19,312 nt of DNA from positions 1 through 19,312 of the forward strand of contig URJL01000042.1 in assembly GCA_900548115.1 (NCBI GenBank), read 5' to 3'. Within the stretch, counting starts at the first letter, position 1, and each line of letters opens with the position of its first letter. The stretch is from an uncultured Eubacteriales bacterium (lineage in GTDB: Bacteria; Bacillota; Clostridia; Oscillospirales; CAG-382). This document shows, in pieces, positions 6,383 to 15,191 of this stretch. A program made the position numbers and the translations under genes. The notes beneath the pieces were generated by a model. The model made no database searches. It had not been told where the DNA came from and was given only the letters and a program-made list of their open reading frames with translations.

Positions 6383-9300
6383 AAAACAGAGATAATTGAT
6401 TCGTCTCGGGAAGGCTTTGCAGAGCGCCGTTTCGCGCCAAAATTTCCATAACGGCTTTTGTAATGCCGCCCTTTTGCCGCAATTCCTCCTGCGAAATAAT
6501 GTTGTTTTCTTTCATGGTCTTTTCCAGGTTGATCGCCGCAGATTCGCCGAGACCGGGGAGAGATGAAAAGGGCATGCGCACACAGCCGTCCTCGGGCAAA
6601 AAGAATTTTGCGGAGGATTTGTGCAGATCGACCGGCAAAAATTTAATTTTTCGTGCCAGCGCTTCGTTCACCAGCTGCATGGTCGCCAGCGTTTCATTGT
6701 CCTTTTGCTTTGCCGCCGTTCCGAGCGCTTCGATATCGCGGATTGTGCGCTCAACCTCGCCTTTTCCCTTGCCGACGATCTCGGCGTCAAAACCGCCGGG
6801 TGCAACCGAGAAAAAGGCGGCGTAAAATTCAAGCGGCATATGTACCTTGAACCAGCCGAGCCGCAGTGCGGAAATTACGTAGGCGGCGGCGTGCGCTTTC
6901 GGAAACATGTATTTGATCTTTTTGCACGAGCCGATGTACCAATCGGGAATGCCCTGCGCGATCATGGCTTCTTCGTATTCGGGCTTCAGACCGCGCCCTT
7001 TTCGCACGTCCTCCATGATCTTAAAGGACATACTTTTGTCCATTCCGTGATAGATCAGATACACCATGATGTTGTCACGCGTTCCGATAACCTCGGAAAT
7101 GTCGCAGACACCGTCCTTGATCAGCTCCTGTGCATTGCCGAGCCAAACGTCGGTGCCGTGTGAAAGCCCCGAGATCTGCAAAAGATCGGAAAAATTTTTC
7201 GGTTTGGAGTCGACGATCATCTGCCGCACGAATTTCGTGCCGAATTCGGGAAGCCCAAAGGTCCCGACGGGGCTTCCGATATCCTCGGGCTTTATCCCCA
7301 AAGAATCGGTCGAAGCAAAAAGCTCCATAACGCCGGGATCGGATAGGGGAGTGTCCAAAATATTTCGACCGGAATACCGCTCCAACATACGGTATTTGGT
7401 CGGCACATCGTGCCCGAGCATGTCGAGCTTCAGGATCGTGTCGTGCAGATATTCGAAAGCGAAGTGCGTTGTGATAATGTTGGAATTCGGATCGTCGGCG
7501 GGGTGCTGGATCGGCGTAAAGTCGTAGACCGAATATTCCTTCGGAATAACGATAATGCCGCCGGGGTGCTGTCCCGTGGTGCGCTTTACGCCCTCACATC
7601 CGCGCGAAAGACGGGTTTCCTCCGCCTTGTTTAAAACAATGCCGTGTTCTTCGGAATATTTTTTGACATAGCCGTATGCCGTTTTTTCGGCAAGCGTACC
7701 GAGCGTTCCCGCACGGAACACGTTTTCCGCGCCGAACAGTACCTCGGTATATTTGTGACATTCGCCCTGTACATCGCCCGAGAAATTCAGGTCGATATCG
7801 GGCGATTTGTCACCGTTAAAGCCGAGGAAGGTTTCAAACGGAATATCGTGTCCGTCGTGTATCATGTTTTTCGCACCGCAGCGCGGGCAATCGCGGTCGG
7901 GAAGGTCAAACCCCGAACCGATCGAACCGTCGGTGATAAATTCGGAAAATTTGCAATGCGGACAGCGGTAATGCGGCGGAAGGGGATTAACCTCGGTAAT
8001 GCCCGCCATGGTCGCGACGAAGGAAGAACCGACCGAACCGCGCGAACCGACAAGATACCCCTTTTCCTCACTGTATTTGATGAGGCGGCGGGCGATGATG
8101 TACAAAACGGCAAAGCCGTTTTTGATGATTGAGGAAAGCTCCTTTTCCAATCGGTTCTGAACAAGCTCGGGAAGTGGATCGCCGTACCATTCATGCGCAA
8201 GCTCATAACAGAAGCGCGTCAGCTCCTCCTCGGTTCCCTCCATCGACGGCGGATAGTTGCCGTCCGGAATCGGGAGAATCTCCTCCACCATATCGGCAAT
8301 TTTCCGCGTGTTGGTCACGACCACCTCATAGGCGGTCTCGGGGTCGAGATAATCAAACTCCGCAAGCATTTCCTCGGTCGTGCGCATGTAAAGCGGAATG
8401 TGCTTGTCCGCGTCGGAAAACTTTTGACCGGCAAGTAAGATCTTGCGATATATTTCGTCCTCGGGATTTTGAAAATGAACGTCTCCCGTCGCCACAACGG
8501 GCTTTCCCAATTCCTTTCCGAGCGCAATAATCTGCTTGTTGATCTCGATAAGGTCTTCTTTCGACGCAAGCTGTTTTGTATCGATCAGGAATTGGTTGTT
8601 GCCGAGAGGCTGAATTTCAAGATAATCGTAAAAATCGGCAATGGCGACAAGGTCGCTGTGCGGGCGGTGCTCCAAAATCGCACGGTACAGCTCGCCTGCC
8701 TCGCAGGCAGAGCCGACGATCAAGCCCTCGCGATATTCCGAAAGCAGTGTTTTGGGGATGCGCGGGTGGCGGTAATAGTAGTTGAGGTACGAAAAAGAAA
8801 TGAGCTTGTAAAGATTTTTCAGCCCGACAAGATTTTTTACCAAAAGTATTTGATGGTAACTCTTTAATTTTTTCGGGTCGGAACCCTGACTCATAAGGTG
8901 ACTTAACTGGTCGGTGTTGATAATTCCCTCGGTTTTCAGCTTTTCGCCCATCGCGTGGAAGATCAGCGCCAGCATGTGCGCGTCCTCAAAGGCGCGGTGA
9001 TGGTTGAAATCGCCGAGACCGAAGTATTCCGCCAGCGTGTCGAGCTTGTGATTTTTCAACTCCGCATTGATTCGGCGGGACATGGAGACCGTGTCGATGA
9101 AGGAGGGATTGAAGGGAATGTGGCAGCGCTCCGCCGCCGCACGGATAAAGCTGATATCGAACGAGGCGTTGTGTGCGACGAGGGTATCGTTTCCGACAAA
9201 AGACAAAAATTTCGGAAGAACCGCGTCGATCGTCTCGGCGTCCTTCACCATATCGTCGGTAATGCCCGTAAGTTTTACGATCTCCTCGGGAATGGGCGTC

Positions 9301-10874
9301 TGCGGATTGACAAAGCACGAAAACTTTTCCCCGACCTTGCCCTTTTGATAGCGCACCGCACCGATCTCGGTTATGGCGCAGGTCTGCGGAGAAAGTCCCG
9401 TCGTTTCGATATCGAACACGACAAAGCTGTCCTCCAAAAAGCTTACGTTGATGTCGCCGTAAATGGCGCGCGCCGTGTCGTCGACGAAATATGCCTCCAC
9501 GCCGTATAAAACCTTGACGCCGCCCACCTTGCGCGCCGCCTTCATGATCTGCGGAAACGCCTGCAAATTGCCGTGATCGGTGACGGCGACGGCGTCCTGT
9601 CCCCACGCCACAACTTGTTTTATCACGTCGGCAGGCTCGATCGTCGCGTCCATCTGGGACATTTTGGTATGCAGATGCAGCTCGACCCGCTTTTCGGGCG
9701 CGTTGTCCTTGCGCTTGATCTCTTTCACGGCGGCAATCGCCAGCGGCTTTATCGTCAGCGTTCCGTCGTAACGGTCGGGCGACGCAAGACCGCGCAGAAC
9801 GACGGCGGGATCTTTTTCGAGCGCCGAAAAAGCTTCGTCCTCGTCTTTGTTGTAAATGAATTTTGCGGGAACGGAGGAATCGCGGTCGGTAATGAAGAAA
9901 GAGGCGATGTATTTTTCTCCGCTTCGCGTCAGCTTCTTTTCAAAGCCGAAAATCTTTCCGCAGATCGTAAATTTATCGTTTTCGAAGCTCACTTCGCGAA
10001 TCGGTATAATGTCGAGATTCGGAATGTTGCCCATGATGGGCGTAAGCTCGTTGACGTCGAATTTCATAAATCCCGAAACGGCAATGCCCGTGTCGAAATC
10101 GACATGTGCTTCGGCTTCGGTTTTGTTTAACGAATTCTCGGTGGGAACGGGTTCGGCGGCAGGCTGACGGTTGAATTTTCCGCCCCCGCGGAAGTTCCCG
10201 CCCGAATAACCGCCGTTCGAAAATCCGCCCGCCGCGGCTTCGGGCGGGGGATCGCGCCGAATAAAGGCGGAAGGATCAACGGTCGGCGGGGGAATGAGCG
10301 ATTCGAGATCGTCGAGCGTCATGGCGACTTTCCCGTCAAAGGAAATGCGGCGCGATATGCCGAACCAATCGGACAAAATTTCCGAAAGAGCGCGGTCACA
10401 GCCCGCAACCTCCAACAGCGCTTTTCCGCCGTTGTGAAGCTCGATCTTTAGGACGTCCTCGGATTCTTTTAAGCTTGCGATCATTTCGTCGCGGTCGTTT
10501 ACGACGTCGGTCTCATTTTCATACGGAACGGCGTGGAGCGATTCGGTGATCTTGGCGTCGTCAAAAAAGCCGTATCCCATAGGGCTTCGGCGTTTCAGCT
10601 CCAAAAGGATGTCGGGAAAATGAGAAAGAGAATAATCCTTCGGCGAAAAGTGCGGACAAAGACGCATGAAATTTAAGTCGTATGCCTCTTCGATACCCTC
10701 CTCCATGCTCTTTATGACCGCAAAAGAAACATAGTCGGAAAAAGAAACGTCGCACCAGATCTTGCGCGCGGCCTGATCGAGCTTTACGGTGTAGGAGACG
10801 ATTTTTCCGCAGGCGTTTTTCTCGAGATACTCGGGACTGTATTTATTGAATTTTTCAAGAAAGCTTTTTGCCAT
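6381..10874 (-). CDS. polC: DNA polymerase III alpha subunit, PolC type
   Basis: A 1497-residue Gram-positive replicative polymerase, slightly longer than Bacillus PolC. In order: an N-terminal domain (1-195); a Pro/Gly/Arg-rich linker (about 195-250); an OB fold (about 260-385); PHP motif HLHTKMSQMDA (400-410); an inserted DnaQ-like 3'-5' exonuclease (about 483-645) with FDIETTG, LVAHNASFD and HHRAFEDAH; the rest of PHP (ATGDVHF); a zinc site with C971, C974, C996 and C999; the polymerase palm with PDIDLNFSGD (D1026, D1028) and a third Asp in LKLDMLGHD (D1151); helix-hairpin-helix elements near 1430-1485; and the C-terminal clamp-binding motif QLSLF, the same as in Bacillus. The start has AAAGGA six bases upstream. 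It is the last gene of the cluster, 35 bases after ispG. Nothing suggests inactivation. Confidence 0.99.
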   Translation of the reverse strand: MAKSFLEKFNKYSPEYLEKNACGKIVSYTVKLDQAARKIWCDVSFSDYVSFAVIKSMEEGIEEAYDLNFMRLCPHFSPKDYSLSHFPDILLELKRRSPMGYGFFDDAKITESLHAVPYENETDVVNDRDEMIASLKESEDVLKIELHNGGKALLEVAGCDRALSEILSDWFGISRRISFDGKVAMTLDDLESLIPPPTVDPSAFIRRDPPPEAAAGGFSNGGYSGGNFRGGGKFNRQPAAEPVPTENSLNKTEAEAHVDFDTGIAVSGFMKFDVNELTPIMGNIPNLDIIPIREVSFENDKFTICGKIFGFEKKLTRSGEKYIASFFITDRDSSVPAKFIYNKDEDEAFSALEKDPAVVLRGLASPDRYDGTLTIKPLAIAAVKEIKRKDNAPEKRVELHLHTKMSQMDATIEPADVIKQVVAWGQDAVAVTDHGNLQAFPQIMKAARKVGGVKVLYGVEAYFVDDTARAIYGDINVSFLEDSFVVFDIETTGLSPQTCAITEIGAVRYQKGKVGEKFSCFVNPQTPIPEEIVKLTGITDDMVKDAETIDAVLPKFLSFVGNDTLVAHNASFDISFIRAAAERCHIPFNPSFIDTVSMSRRINAELKNHKLDTLAEYFGLGDFNHHRAFEDAHMLALIFHAMGEKLKTEGIINTDQLSHLMSQGSDPKKLKSYHQILLVKNLVGLKNLYKLISFSYLNYYYRHPRIPKTLLSEYREGLIVGSACEAGELYRAILEHRPHSDLVAIADFYDYLEIQPLGNNQFLIDTKQLASKEDLIEINKQIIALGKELGKPVVATGDVHFQNPEDEIYRKILLAGQKFSDADKHIPLYMRTTEEMLAEFDYLDPETAYEVVVTNTRKIADMVEEILPIPDGNYPPSMEGTEEELTRFCYELAHEWYGDPLPELVQNRLEKELSSIIKNGFAVLYIIARRLIKYSEEKGYLVGSRGSVGSSFVATMAGITEVNPLPPHYRCPHCKFSEFITDGSIGSGFDLPDRDCPRCGAKNMIHDGHDIPFETFLGFNGDKSPDIDLNFSGDVQGECHKYTEVLFGAENVFRAGTLGTLAEKTAYGYVKKYSEEHGIVLNKAEETRLSRGCEGVKRTTGQHPGGIIVIPKEYSVYDFTPIQHPADDPNSNIITTHFAFEYLHDTILKLDMLGHDVPTKYRMLERYSGRNILDTPLSDPGVMELFASTDSLGIKPEDIGSPVGTFGLPEFGTKFVRQMIVDSKPKNFSDLLQISGLSHGTDVWLGNAQELIKDGVCDISEVIGTRDNIMVYLIYHGMDKSMSFKIMEDVRKGRGLKPEYEEAMIAQGIPDWYIGSCKKIKYMFPKAHAAAYVISALRLGWFKVHMPLEFYAAFFSVAPGGFDAEIVGKGKGEVERTIRDIEALGTAAKQKDNETLATMQLVNEALARKIKFLPVDLHKSSAKFFLPEDGCVRMPFSSLPGLGESAAINLEKTMKENNIISQEELRQKGGITKAVMEILARNGALQSLPETNQLSLF

Positions 10875-10909
10875 TTTGATTCCTTTTTTCTCTTTTTTGT
10901 CCTTTGGGT

Positions 10910-11956
10910 CTACAGCTTTTCGATCTCCGCCATAAGCGTTTCGATCACGCGGTCTTCGGGAATTTTTCCGACGATCTCGCCGTGCTTTATCAAAAGCGCT
11001 TCGCCCATGCCGCCGGCAATGCCGATGTCGGCATCCTTTGCCTCGCCGGGACCGTTCACGGCACAGCCCATGACGGCGACTTTGATGTTCTTTTCGCAGT
11101 CGTCCAAAAGCGCGTGCAGACGCGTGGCAAGCCCGATAACGTCGATATTGGTACGGGCGCAGGTGGGACAGGAGACGATGTTTACGCCGCCGCGAAGTTC
11201 CAGCGCCTTTAAAAGATCCCGCGCCGCCGCAACCTCCTTTTCCACCTCGTCGGTGAGCGAGACGCGAATCGTATCGCCGATCCCGTCCAGCAAAAGCGAA
11301 CCGATTCCCGCCGAGGACTTAATGATCCCCATGCGTTCGGTCCCCGCCTCGGTCACGCCGAGATGCAGAGGATAATCGGTTTTCTCGGCAAAAAGCCGGT
11401 TGGCGCGCACCGTATCGGCAACATCGGAGGACTTGATGGAGACCACAATGTCGGTAAAATCAAACTGCTCCAAAAGACGCACATGATACAGTGCGCTTTC
11501 GCAAAGCGCCTCGGGGGTGGGAGAGCCGTATTTTGCCAAAATGTGCTTTTCAAGCGACCCGCCGTTCACGCCGATGCGGATCGGCACGCCGCGCATGCGG
11601 CAAGCGTCGGCGACGGCTTTTATTCGTTCGGGCGAGCCGATGTTTCCGGGATTTATGCGGATCTTGTCGATTCCGCGTTCAAGCGCCGCAAGGGCGAGCT
11701 TGTAATTAAAATGAATGTCGGCGACCAGCGGAATGTGTGTGTGCTCCTTAATATACGAAATGCTTTTCGCCGACTCTTCGTCCGGAACCGAAAAGCGCAC
11801 AATGTCGCACCCCGCGCGCTCGAGCGAGAGGATCTGCTCGACGGTCGCGGCGGCGTTTGCGGTTTTTGTAAAGGTCATCGATTGAACGGCGATCGGATGA
11901 TCGGCGCCGATCTTGACCGAGCCGATTTTTATTTCTTTTGACTTTCTTCTTTTCAT
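10910..11956 (-). CDS. ispG: 4-hydroxy-3-methylbut-2-en-1-yl diphosphate synthase (IspG/GcpE)
   Basis: A 348-residue radical-type [4Fe-4S] enzyme of the MEP isoprenoid pathway. It converts methylerythritol cyclodiphosphate to HMBPP. A TIM-barrel N-terminal half holds VQSMT (24-28), LVADIHFN (77-84), KIRINPGNIG (98-107) and HLGVTEAG (198-205). The C-terminal half holds cluster ligands C263 and C266 (SCPTCAR) and C298 (MGCAVNGPGEAKDADIG), with E305 as the likely fourth ligand. The usual MTNT motif reads MTFT here (residue 29 is Phe); the reading is clear, its effect unknown. The length is typical of the short bacterial type without the plant insertion. GAGGA lies seven bases before the ATG. It follows rseP by 18 bases and, with dxr two genes upstream, supplies isopentenyl units for the UppS product made by the same operon. 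Confidence 0.97.
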   Translation of the reverse strand: MKRRKSKEIKIGSVKIGADHPIAVQSMTFTKTANAAATVEQILSLERAGCDIVRFSVPDEESAKSISYIKEHTHIPLVADIHFNYKLALAALERGIDKIRINPGNIGSPERIKAVADACRMRGVPIRIGVNGGSLEKHILAKYGSPTPEALCESALYHVRLLEQFDFTDIVVSIKSSDVADTVRANRLFAEKTDYPLHLGVTEAGTERMGIIKSSAGIGSLLLDGIGDTIRVSLTDEVEKEVAAARDLLKALELRGGVNIVSCPTCARTNIDVIGLATRLHALLDDCEKNIKVAVMGCAVNGPGEAKDADIGIAGGMGEALLIKHGEIVGKIPEDRVIETLMAEIEKL

Positions 11957-11974
11957 TCTGTTTTCCTCGTAAAC

Positions 11975-13021
11975 TTAAGCAAAAAGCTTTAAGATGTCCT
12001 TAAAGGTGACAAACAACATAAGCGCAAACAGCAACATAAGCCCCGCAAAATTGACAATACCCTCGACTTGCCGATCGACCTTTCGTCCGATGAGCGCTTC
12101 GATCAGAAGAAAAACGATCCGTCCGCCGTCGAGAGCAGGGAAGGGCAACAGGTTAAAAACGCCGATATTGATCGTGATCATGGCGATCAGAAACAAAAGC
12201 GACCGCCACCCGTATCGCACGCTCTCGCTGACCTCGGTCACGACGCCGACGGGACCCGAGACCGCTTCGGTGCCGAAACGGCCCGTGATAAGATCGTGTA
12301 TTGACAAATAAACCGTCCGTATAACCGACGCGGTTTGGAAAAACGTGTCATGCAAAACGGTGAAGGGCGTCTTTTCTTTGACCGTCGGAACAAAAAAGCC
12401 CGCGTCTCCGTATACCTCTCCGCCTTCGGTCGTCTTCGGAAAAGGAAAATCTTCGATCTCAACGATACTTCCGCCGCGCCGCACGGTGAGCGTTACCGGT
12501 TCGCCCTTGGAACGCATGGCGGCAAAAAGCGTATCATAGCGCACAAAAAGCCGCGTTCCGTCCACTTTCAAAAGCTCGTCGCCGACGCAAAGTCCGCGAT
12601 ATTCGGTCACGGCGTTTCCGTTTTCGTCCGTAGCCAAAAAGCGGTCGATCGTGTTGGAATAAAGTCCTTTTGAAAAGGAAACGCAAAGAAGCATTAAGAG
12701 AAAGCCGAGAAGAAGATTCATGAATGCCCCGGCGAAAAGGATCACAAAACGGGCAAATTTTCCCTTGTTGCAAAAAGCGTCGGGATCGTCCGAGCTTTCG
12801 TCCTCGCCCGCCATGCGGACATAACCGCCGATCGGAAGCGCACGAAGCGAATATAAAACCGCACTTTTTCGTGAGCGCCTCGAAAAGATCTTCGGTCCCA
12901 TTCCGACCGAAAACTCGAAGATCGTCACGCCGAAGCGGCGCGCGGCGAGAAAATGTCCCAATTCGTGAAGAAAAATGATAATGCCGAAAAACAAAACGGC
13001 GATGAGAACGGAAATGAACAT
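11975..13021 (-). CDS. rseP: Site-2 zinc metalloprotease RseP/RasP
   Basis: A 348-residue polytopic intramembrane protease (M50 family). The first helix carries HELGH (19-23) with the zinc ligands and catalytic Glu20. GGYVRMAGE (65-73) follows, then a second hydrophobic segment (about 92-116), a PDZ-like domain (about 120-215), and the third metal ligand in LLPFPALDGGR (Asp298) next to another membrane helix, with a last helix near 324-341. RseP/RasP cleaves anti-sigma factors and remnant signal peptides after a site-1 cut; substrates in this organism are unknown. The start is set by GGGAG eight bases upstream. It lies between dxr and ispG, the order seen in many Clostridia. It is not SpoIVFB, whose N-terminus and lack of a PDZ domain differ. 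Confidence 0.96.
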   Translation of the reverse strand: MFISVLIAVLFFGIIIFLHELGHFLAARRFGVTIFEFSVGMGPKIFSRRSRKSAVLYSLRALPIGGYVRMAGEDESSDDPDAFCNKGKFARFVILFAGAFMNLLLGFLLMLLCVSFSKGLYSNTIDRFLATDENGNAVTEYRGLCVGDELLKVDGTRLFVRYDTLFAAMRSKGEPVTLTVRRGGSIVEIEDFPFPKTTEGGEVYGDAGFFVPTVKEKTPFTVLHDTFFQTASVIRTVYLSIHDLITGRFGTEAVSGPVGVVTEVSESVRYGWRSLLFLIAMITINIGVFNLLPFPALDGGRIVFLLIEALIGRKVDRQVEGIVNFAGLMLLFALMLFVTFKDILKLFA

Positions 13022-13083
13022 AGAATTCTCCCATTCGGAAAAGAAAACGATTTACAAAACAGTGTATGCAAAAAGCCGCGCTT

Positions 13084-14250
13084 TTACTTTACGCTTCTCG
13101 TTTTTACCGTCCGTGCGATAAATTCGCGCGCCGCAAGGTCGGCGTCCAGAATGTCCGAAAGGGCAGGCTCTCGGCTTCCGCTCGGAAGCGTATCCAGCGC
13201 TTTTTCAAGATAGGTGAAGATCTCGCCGAAGCGAATCTTTCCGTCAAGATACAGCGCAACGAGCGCTTCGTTCGCCGAATTAAAGACGCACGGCGAAACG
13301 CCGCCGCGTTCGGCTGCGCGCCGCGCCAAAAGAACACTCGGAAAAACCTCGTCGTCGGGCTTGTAAAAAGTAAGCTTTCCCACGTCGGCAAGCGAAAGGC
13401 GCGGCGTCAATCCGTCCGTTTTTGCTCCGCCCGTAAGAGCGTATTGAATGCAGAGCCGCATATCCGGCACGGCAAGCTGTGCCATGACCGAGCTGTCCTT
13501 GAATTGCACCATCGAATGCACGATGCTTTCGCGGTGAATCAAAACTTCGATCTTGTCGGCGGGCATATCAAAAAGCCACATCGCCTCCATGAGTTCCAGC
13601 CCTTTGTTGACCATAGAGGCGCTGTCGATCGTGATCTTGCGCCCCATCGACCAGTTGGGGTGACGAAGCGCCGCCGAGGGCGGAACGTTTTCGACCTCTT
13701 CTTTGGTCTTTCCGAAAAAAGGTCCGCCCGAAGCGGTCAGAATAAGGCAGTCGATCTCGTCCTTTCGTCGGTCGCCGATACATTGATGGATCGCACAGTG
13801 CTCGCTGTCGACGGGCAAAAGCCGAACGCCGTTTTCTCTTACGGCGCGCATGACGATACTGCCTGCCGCGACGAGCGTTTCTTTGTTGGCGATGGCGAGA
13901 TTTTTCTTTGCCGCAATCGCGCGAAGAGTCGGAACAAGTCCCGCAAAACCGATAATCGAATTGAGCACCGTGTCGGCGTCGCTTTCCTCACAAAGAGCTG
14001 CGGCGCCGTCCTTTCCCGAAAGAACGCGGCAGGAAGTATCGGCAAGGGCGATCTTTAATCCTTTTGCCGCTTCTTCGTCGGCGACGGCGCAAAGCGGAAC
14101 GTGAAAGCGCCGAATCTGCTCTTCCAAAAGTGCCGTGTTTCTTTGTGCCGAAAGCGCCCGAACCGAAAGCCCGAGGTGCGCCGCTGTTTCCAACGCCTGT
14201 GTTCCGATCGAGCCGGTCGAGCCCAAAATGCAAAGAGACTTTGTTTCCAT
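13084..14250 (-). CDS. dxr: 1-deoxy-D-xylulose 5-phosphate reductoisomerase (Dxr/IspC)
   Basis: A 388-residue enzyme catalysing the first committed MEP step (DXP to MEP with NADPH). The ATG at 14250 has AAAGGA eight bases upstream and gives METKSLCILGSTGSIG, the normal N-terminus with the NADPH loop. An in-frame ATG at 14328 would only translate a hairpin-filled spacer. Motifs seen are NKETLVAAG, the metal-binding VDSEH, LTASGGPF, HPNWSMGRKITIDSAS and NKGLELMEAMWLF. The segment after SEH reads CAIHQ where most homologues have SAIFQ or NAIFQ. The C-terminal helical domain runs to SVK. It follows cdsA by 87 bases, the longest spacer in the operon, which holds two hairpins described separately. 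This is the fosmidomycin target in organisms using this pathway. Confidence 0.97.
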   Translation of the reverse strand: METKSLCILGSTGSIGTQALETAAHLGLSVRALSAQRNTALLEEQIRRFHVPLCAVADEEAAKGLKIALADTSCRVLSGKDGAAALCEESDADTVLNSIIGFAGLVPTLRAIAAKKNLAIANKETLVAAGSIVMRAVRENGVRLLPVDSEHCAIHQCIGDRRKDEIDCLILTASGGPFFGKTKEEVENVPPSAALRHPNWSMGRKITIDSASMVNKGLELMEAMWLFDMPADKIEVLIHRESIVHSMVQFKDSSVMAQLAVPDMRLCIQYALTGGAKTDGLTPRLSLADVGKLTFYKPDDEVFPSVLLARRAAERGGVSPCVFNSANEALVALYLDGKIRFGEIFTYLEKALDTLPSGSREPALSDILDADLAAREFIARTVKTRSVK

Positions 14251-14269
14251 AGGAGCGTTCCTTTCGAAA

Positions 14270-14288
14270 ATGCCGAAAAAAGCGGCAT
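14270..14288 (-). other. Small hairpin with a following U-run, upstream of dxr
   Basis: On the minus strand ATGCCG (14288-14283), loop CTTTTTT and CGGCAT (14275-14270) form a 6-bp stem followed by TTTTCG, about 12 bases before the dxr ribosome binding site. It looks like a weak intrinsic terminator or attenuator, but the stem is short and the U-run has only four bases, so read-through into dxr is expected. Confidence 0.45.
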
Positions 14289-14295
14289 ATACGGC

Positions 14296-14328
14296 TTGAG
14301 AGAAATCCCGAAAAAGGACTTCTCTCAA
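14296..14328 (-). other. Long hairpin in the cdsA-dxr spacer
   Basis: A 13-bp stem, TTGAGAGAAATCC (14296-14308) with GGACTTCTCTCAA (14316-14328), one position being G-T in the transcript, closes a 7-base loop. No U-run follows on the minus strand, so it is not a standard terminator. Possible roles are an RNA processing site, 3' protection of the upstream mRNA, or the first half of an attenuator with the adjacent small hairpin. Confidence 0.6.
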
Positions 14329-14337
14329 AACGAAAAA

Positions 14338-15180
14338 TTATAAAATTCGGTTAAAAATGCTGATGAAATCGGGGTTTCCCGTCAGAATGAACAAAAACGG
14401 CGCGACCGCCAAAATGCTGTCAAACCGATCGAGAATGCCGCCGTGACCGGGGAATATTTTACCGTAATCCTTGATCTTGTAATCGCGCTTTATTGTCGAG
14501 GCGGTAAGGTCGCCGAGCTGCGAAACGGCGGAAATAAACGCGCCGATCAGTGCGATGATCGGATAATTCGGCGTTATGTCCGAAAGCTCGTGCGCGACCC
14601 ACATCGAGTAGAGAACAAAGGCGGCAGAACAAAAAAGTATACCGCATATTGACCCTTCGATCGTTTTTTTCGGGCTTACCGACGGGCAAAGCTTGTGTTT
14701 TCCGAAGATCCGTCCGCCGAAATAGGCGAAAATGTCGGTGACCCACGCGCCGATGAAGATGAAAATGTAAATATAGCGCCCGATCGAGCTCACGTCGCGC
14801 AGACGGATAATGCTCGTAAAGGAAACGGTGATGTACACCGTCGTCATAAAGACGACGCCGATGTCGGCGGTGCGAATCTTGTCGACCTTAAAGACATGAA
14901 TGAACATGAGGTACATAAGATATACAACGGTAATGCTCAAAAGCACGCCGTATGCCGTCGCAAAGCGGGTGCGGGCAAGAAGCGGTCCCGCCGCAGCATA
15001 AAGCAGCGACGGAATCGTGAGAAACAGATGCTTTCGCAGCCCGACACAGCCGAGCATTTCGTATACGCCGAGAAAACAGCATATTGCCGCCGCGATGTTA
15101 AAGACGGGCGTTCCCGAAAAAATAAGGATCGGGATGAAGATCAGCAAAAGTACGATGGCGGTAAGAACCCTTTGTTTCAT
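14338..15180 (-). CDS. cdsA: Phosphatidate cytidylyltransferase CdsA
   Basis: A 280-residue integral membrane enzyme making CDP-diacylglycerol from phosphatidic acid and CTP. Seven or eight hydrophobic segments are evident. The C-terminal half holds the signature: WVTDIFAYFGGRIFGKHKL, SPKKTIEGSICG, SQLGDLTASTIKRDYKIKD and PGHGGILDRFDS, including the conserved acidic metal-binding residues. I place the start at the ATG at 15180, giving MKQRVLTAIV, the usual CdsA N-terminus. GGAGG lies four bases before it, which is close. An alternative GTG at 15195 overlaps the uppS stop as GTGA and would add five residues, but it has no clear ribosome binding site. Directly follows uppS, as in most Bacillota. 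Confidence 0.96.
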   Translation of the reverse strand: MKQRVLTAIVLLLIFIPILIFSGTPVFNIAAAICCFLGVYEMLGCVGLRKHLFLTIPSLLYAAAGPLLARTRFATAYGVLLSITVVYLMYLMFIHVFKVDKIRTADIGVVFMTTVYITVSFTSIIRLRDVSSIGRYIYIFIFIGAWVTDIFAYFGGRIFGKHKLCPSVSPKKTIEGSICGILFCSAAFVLYSMWVAHELSDITPNYPIIALIGAFISAVSQLGDLTASTIKRDYKIKDYGKIFPGHGGILDRFDSILAVAPFLFILTGNPDFISIFNRIL

Positions 15181-15191
15181 AAAACCTCCGC

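Noticed and set aside
13066..14058. Long open frame (330 codons) on the plus strand opposite dxr
   Set aside because: It is a basic, low-complexity antisense shadow of a complete conserved gene.
14251..14328. N-terminal extension of Dxr from an upstream in-frame ATG
   Set aside because: The extra 26 residues are encoded by the hairpin spacer and are unlike any Dxr N-terminus; the ATG at 14250 has a strong ribosome binding site.
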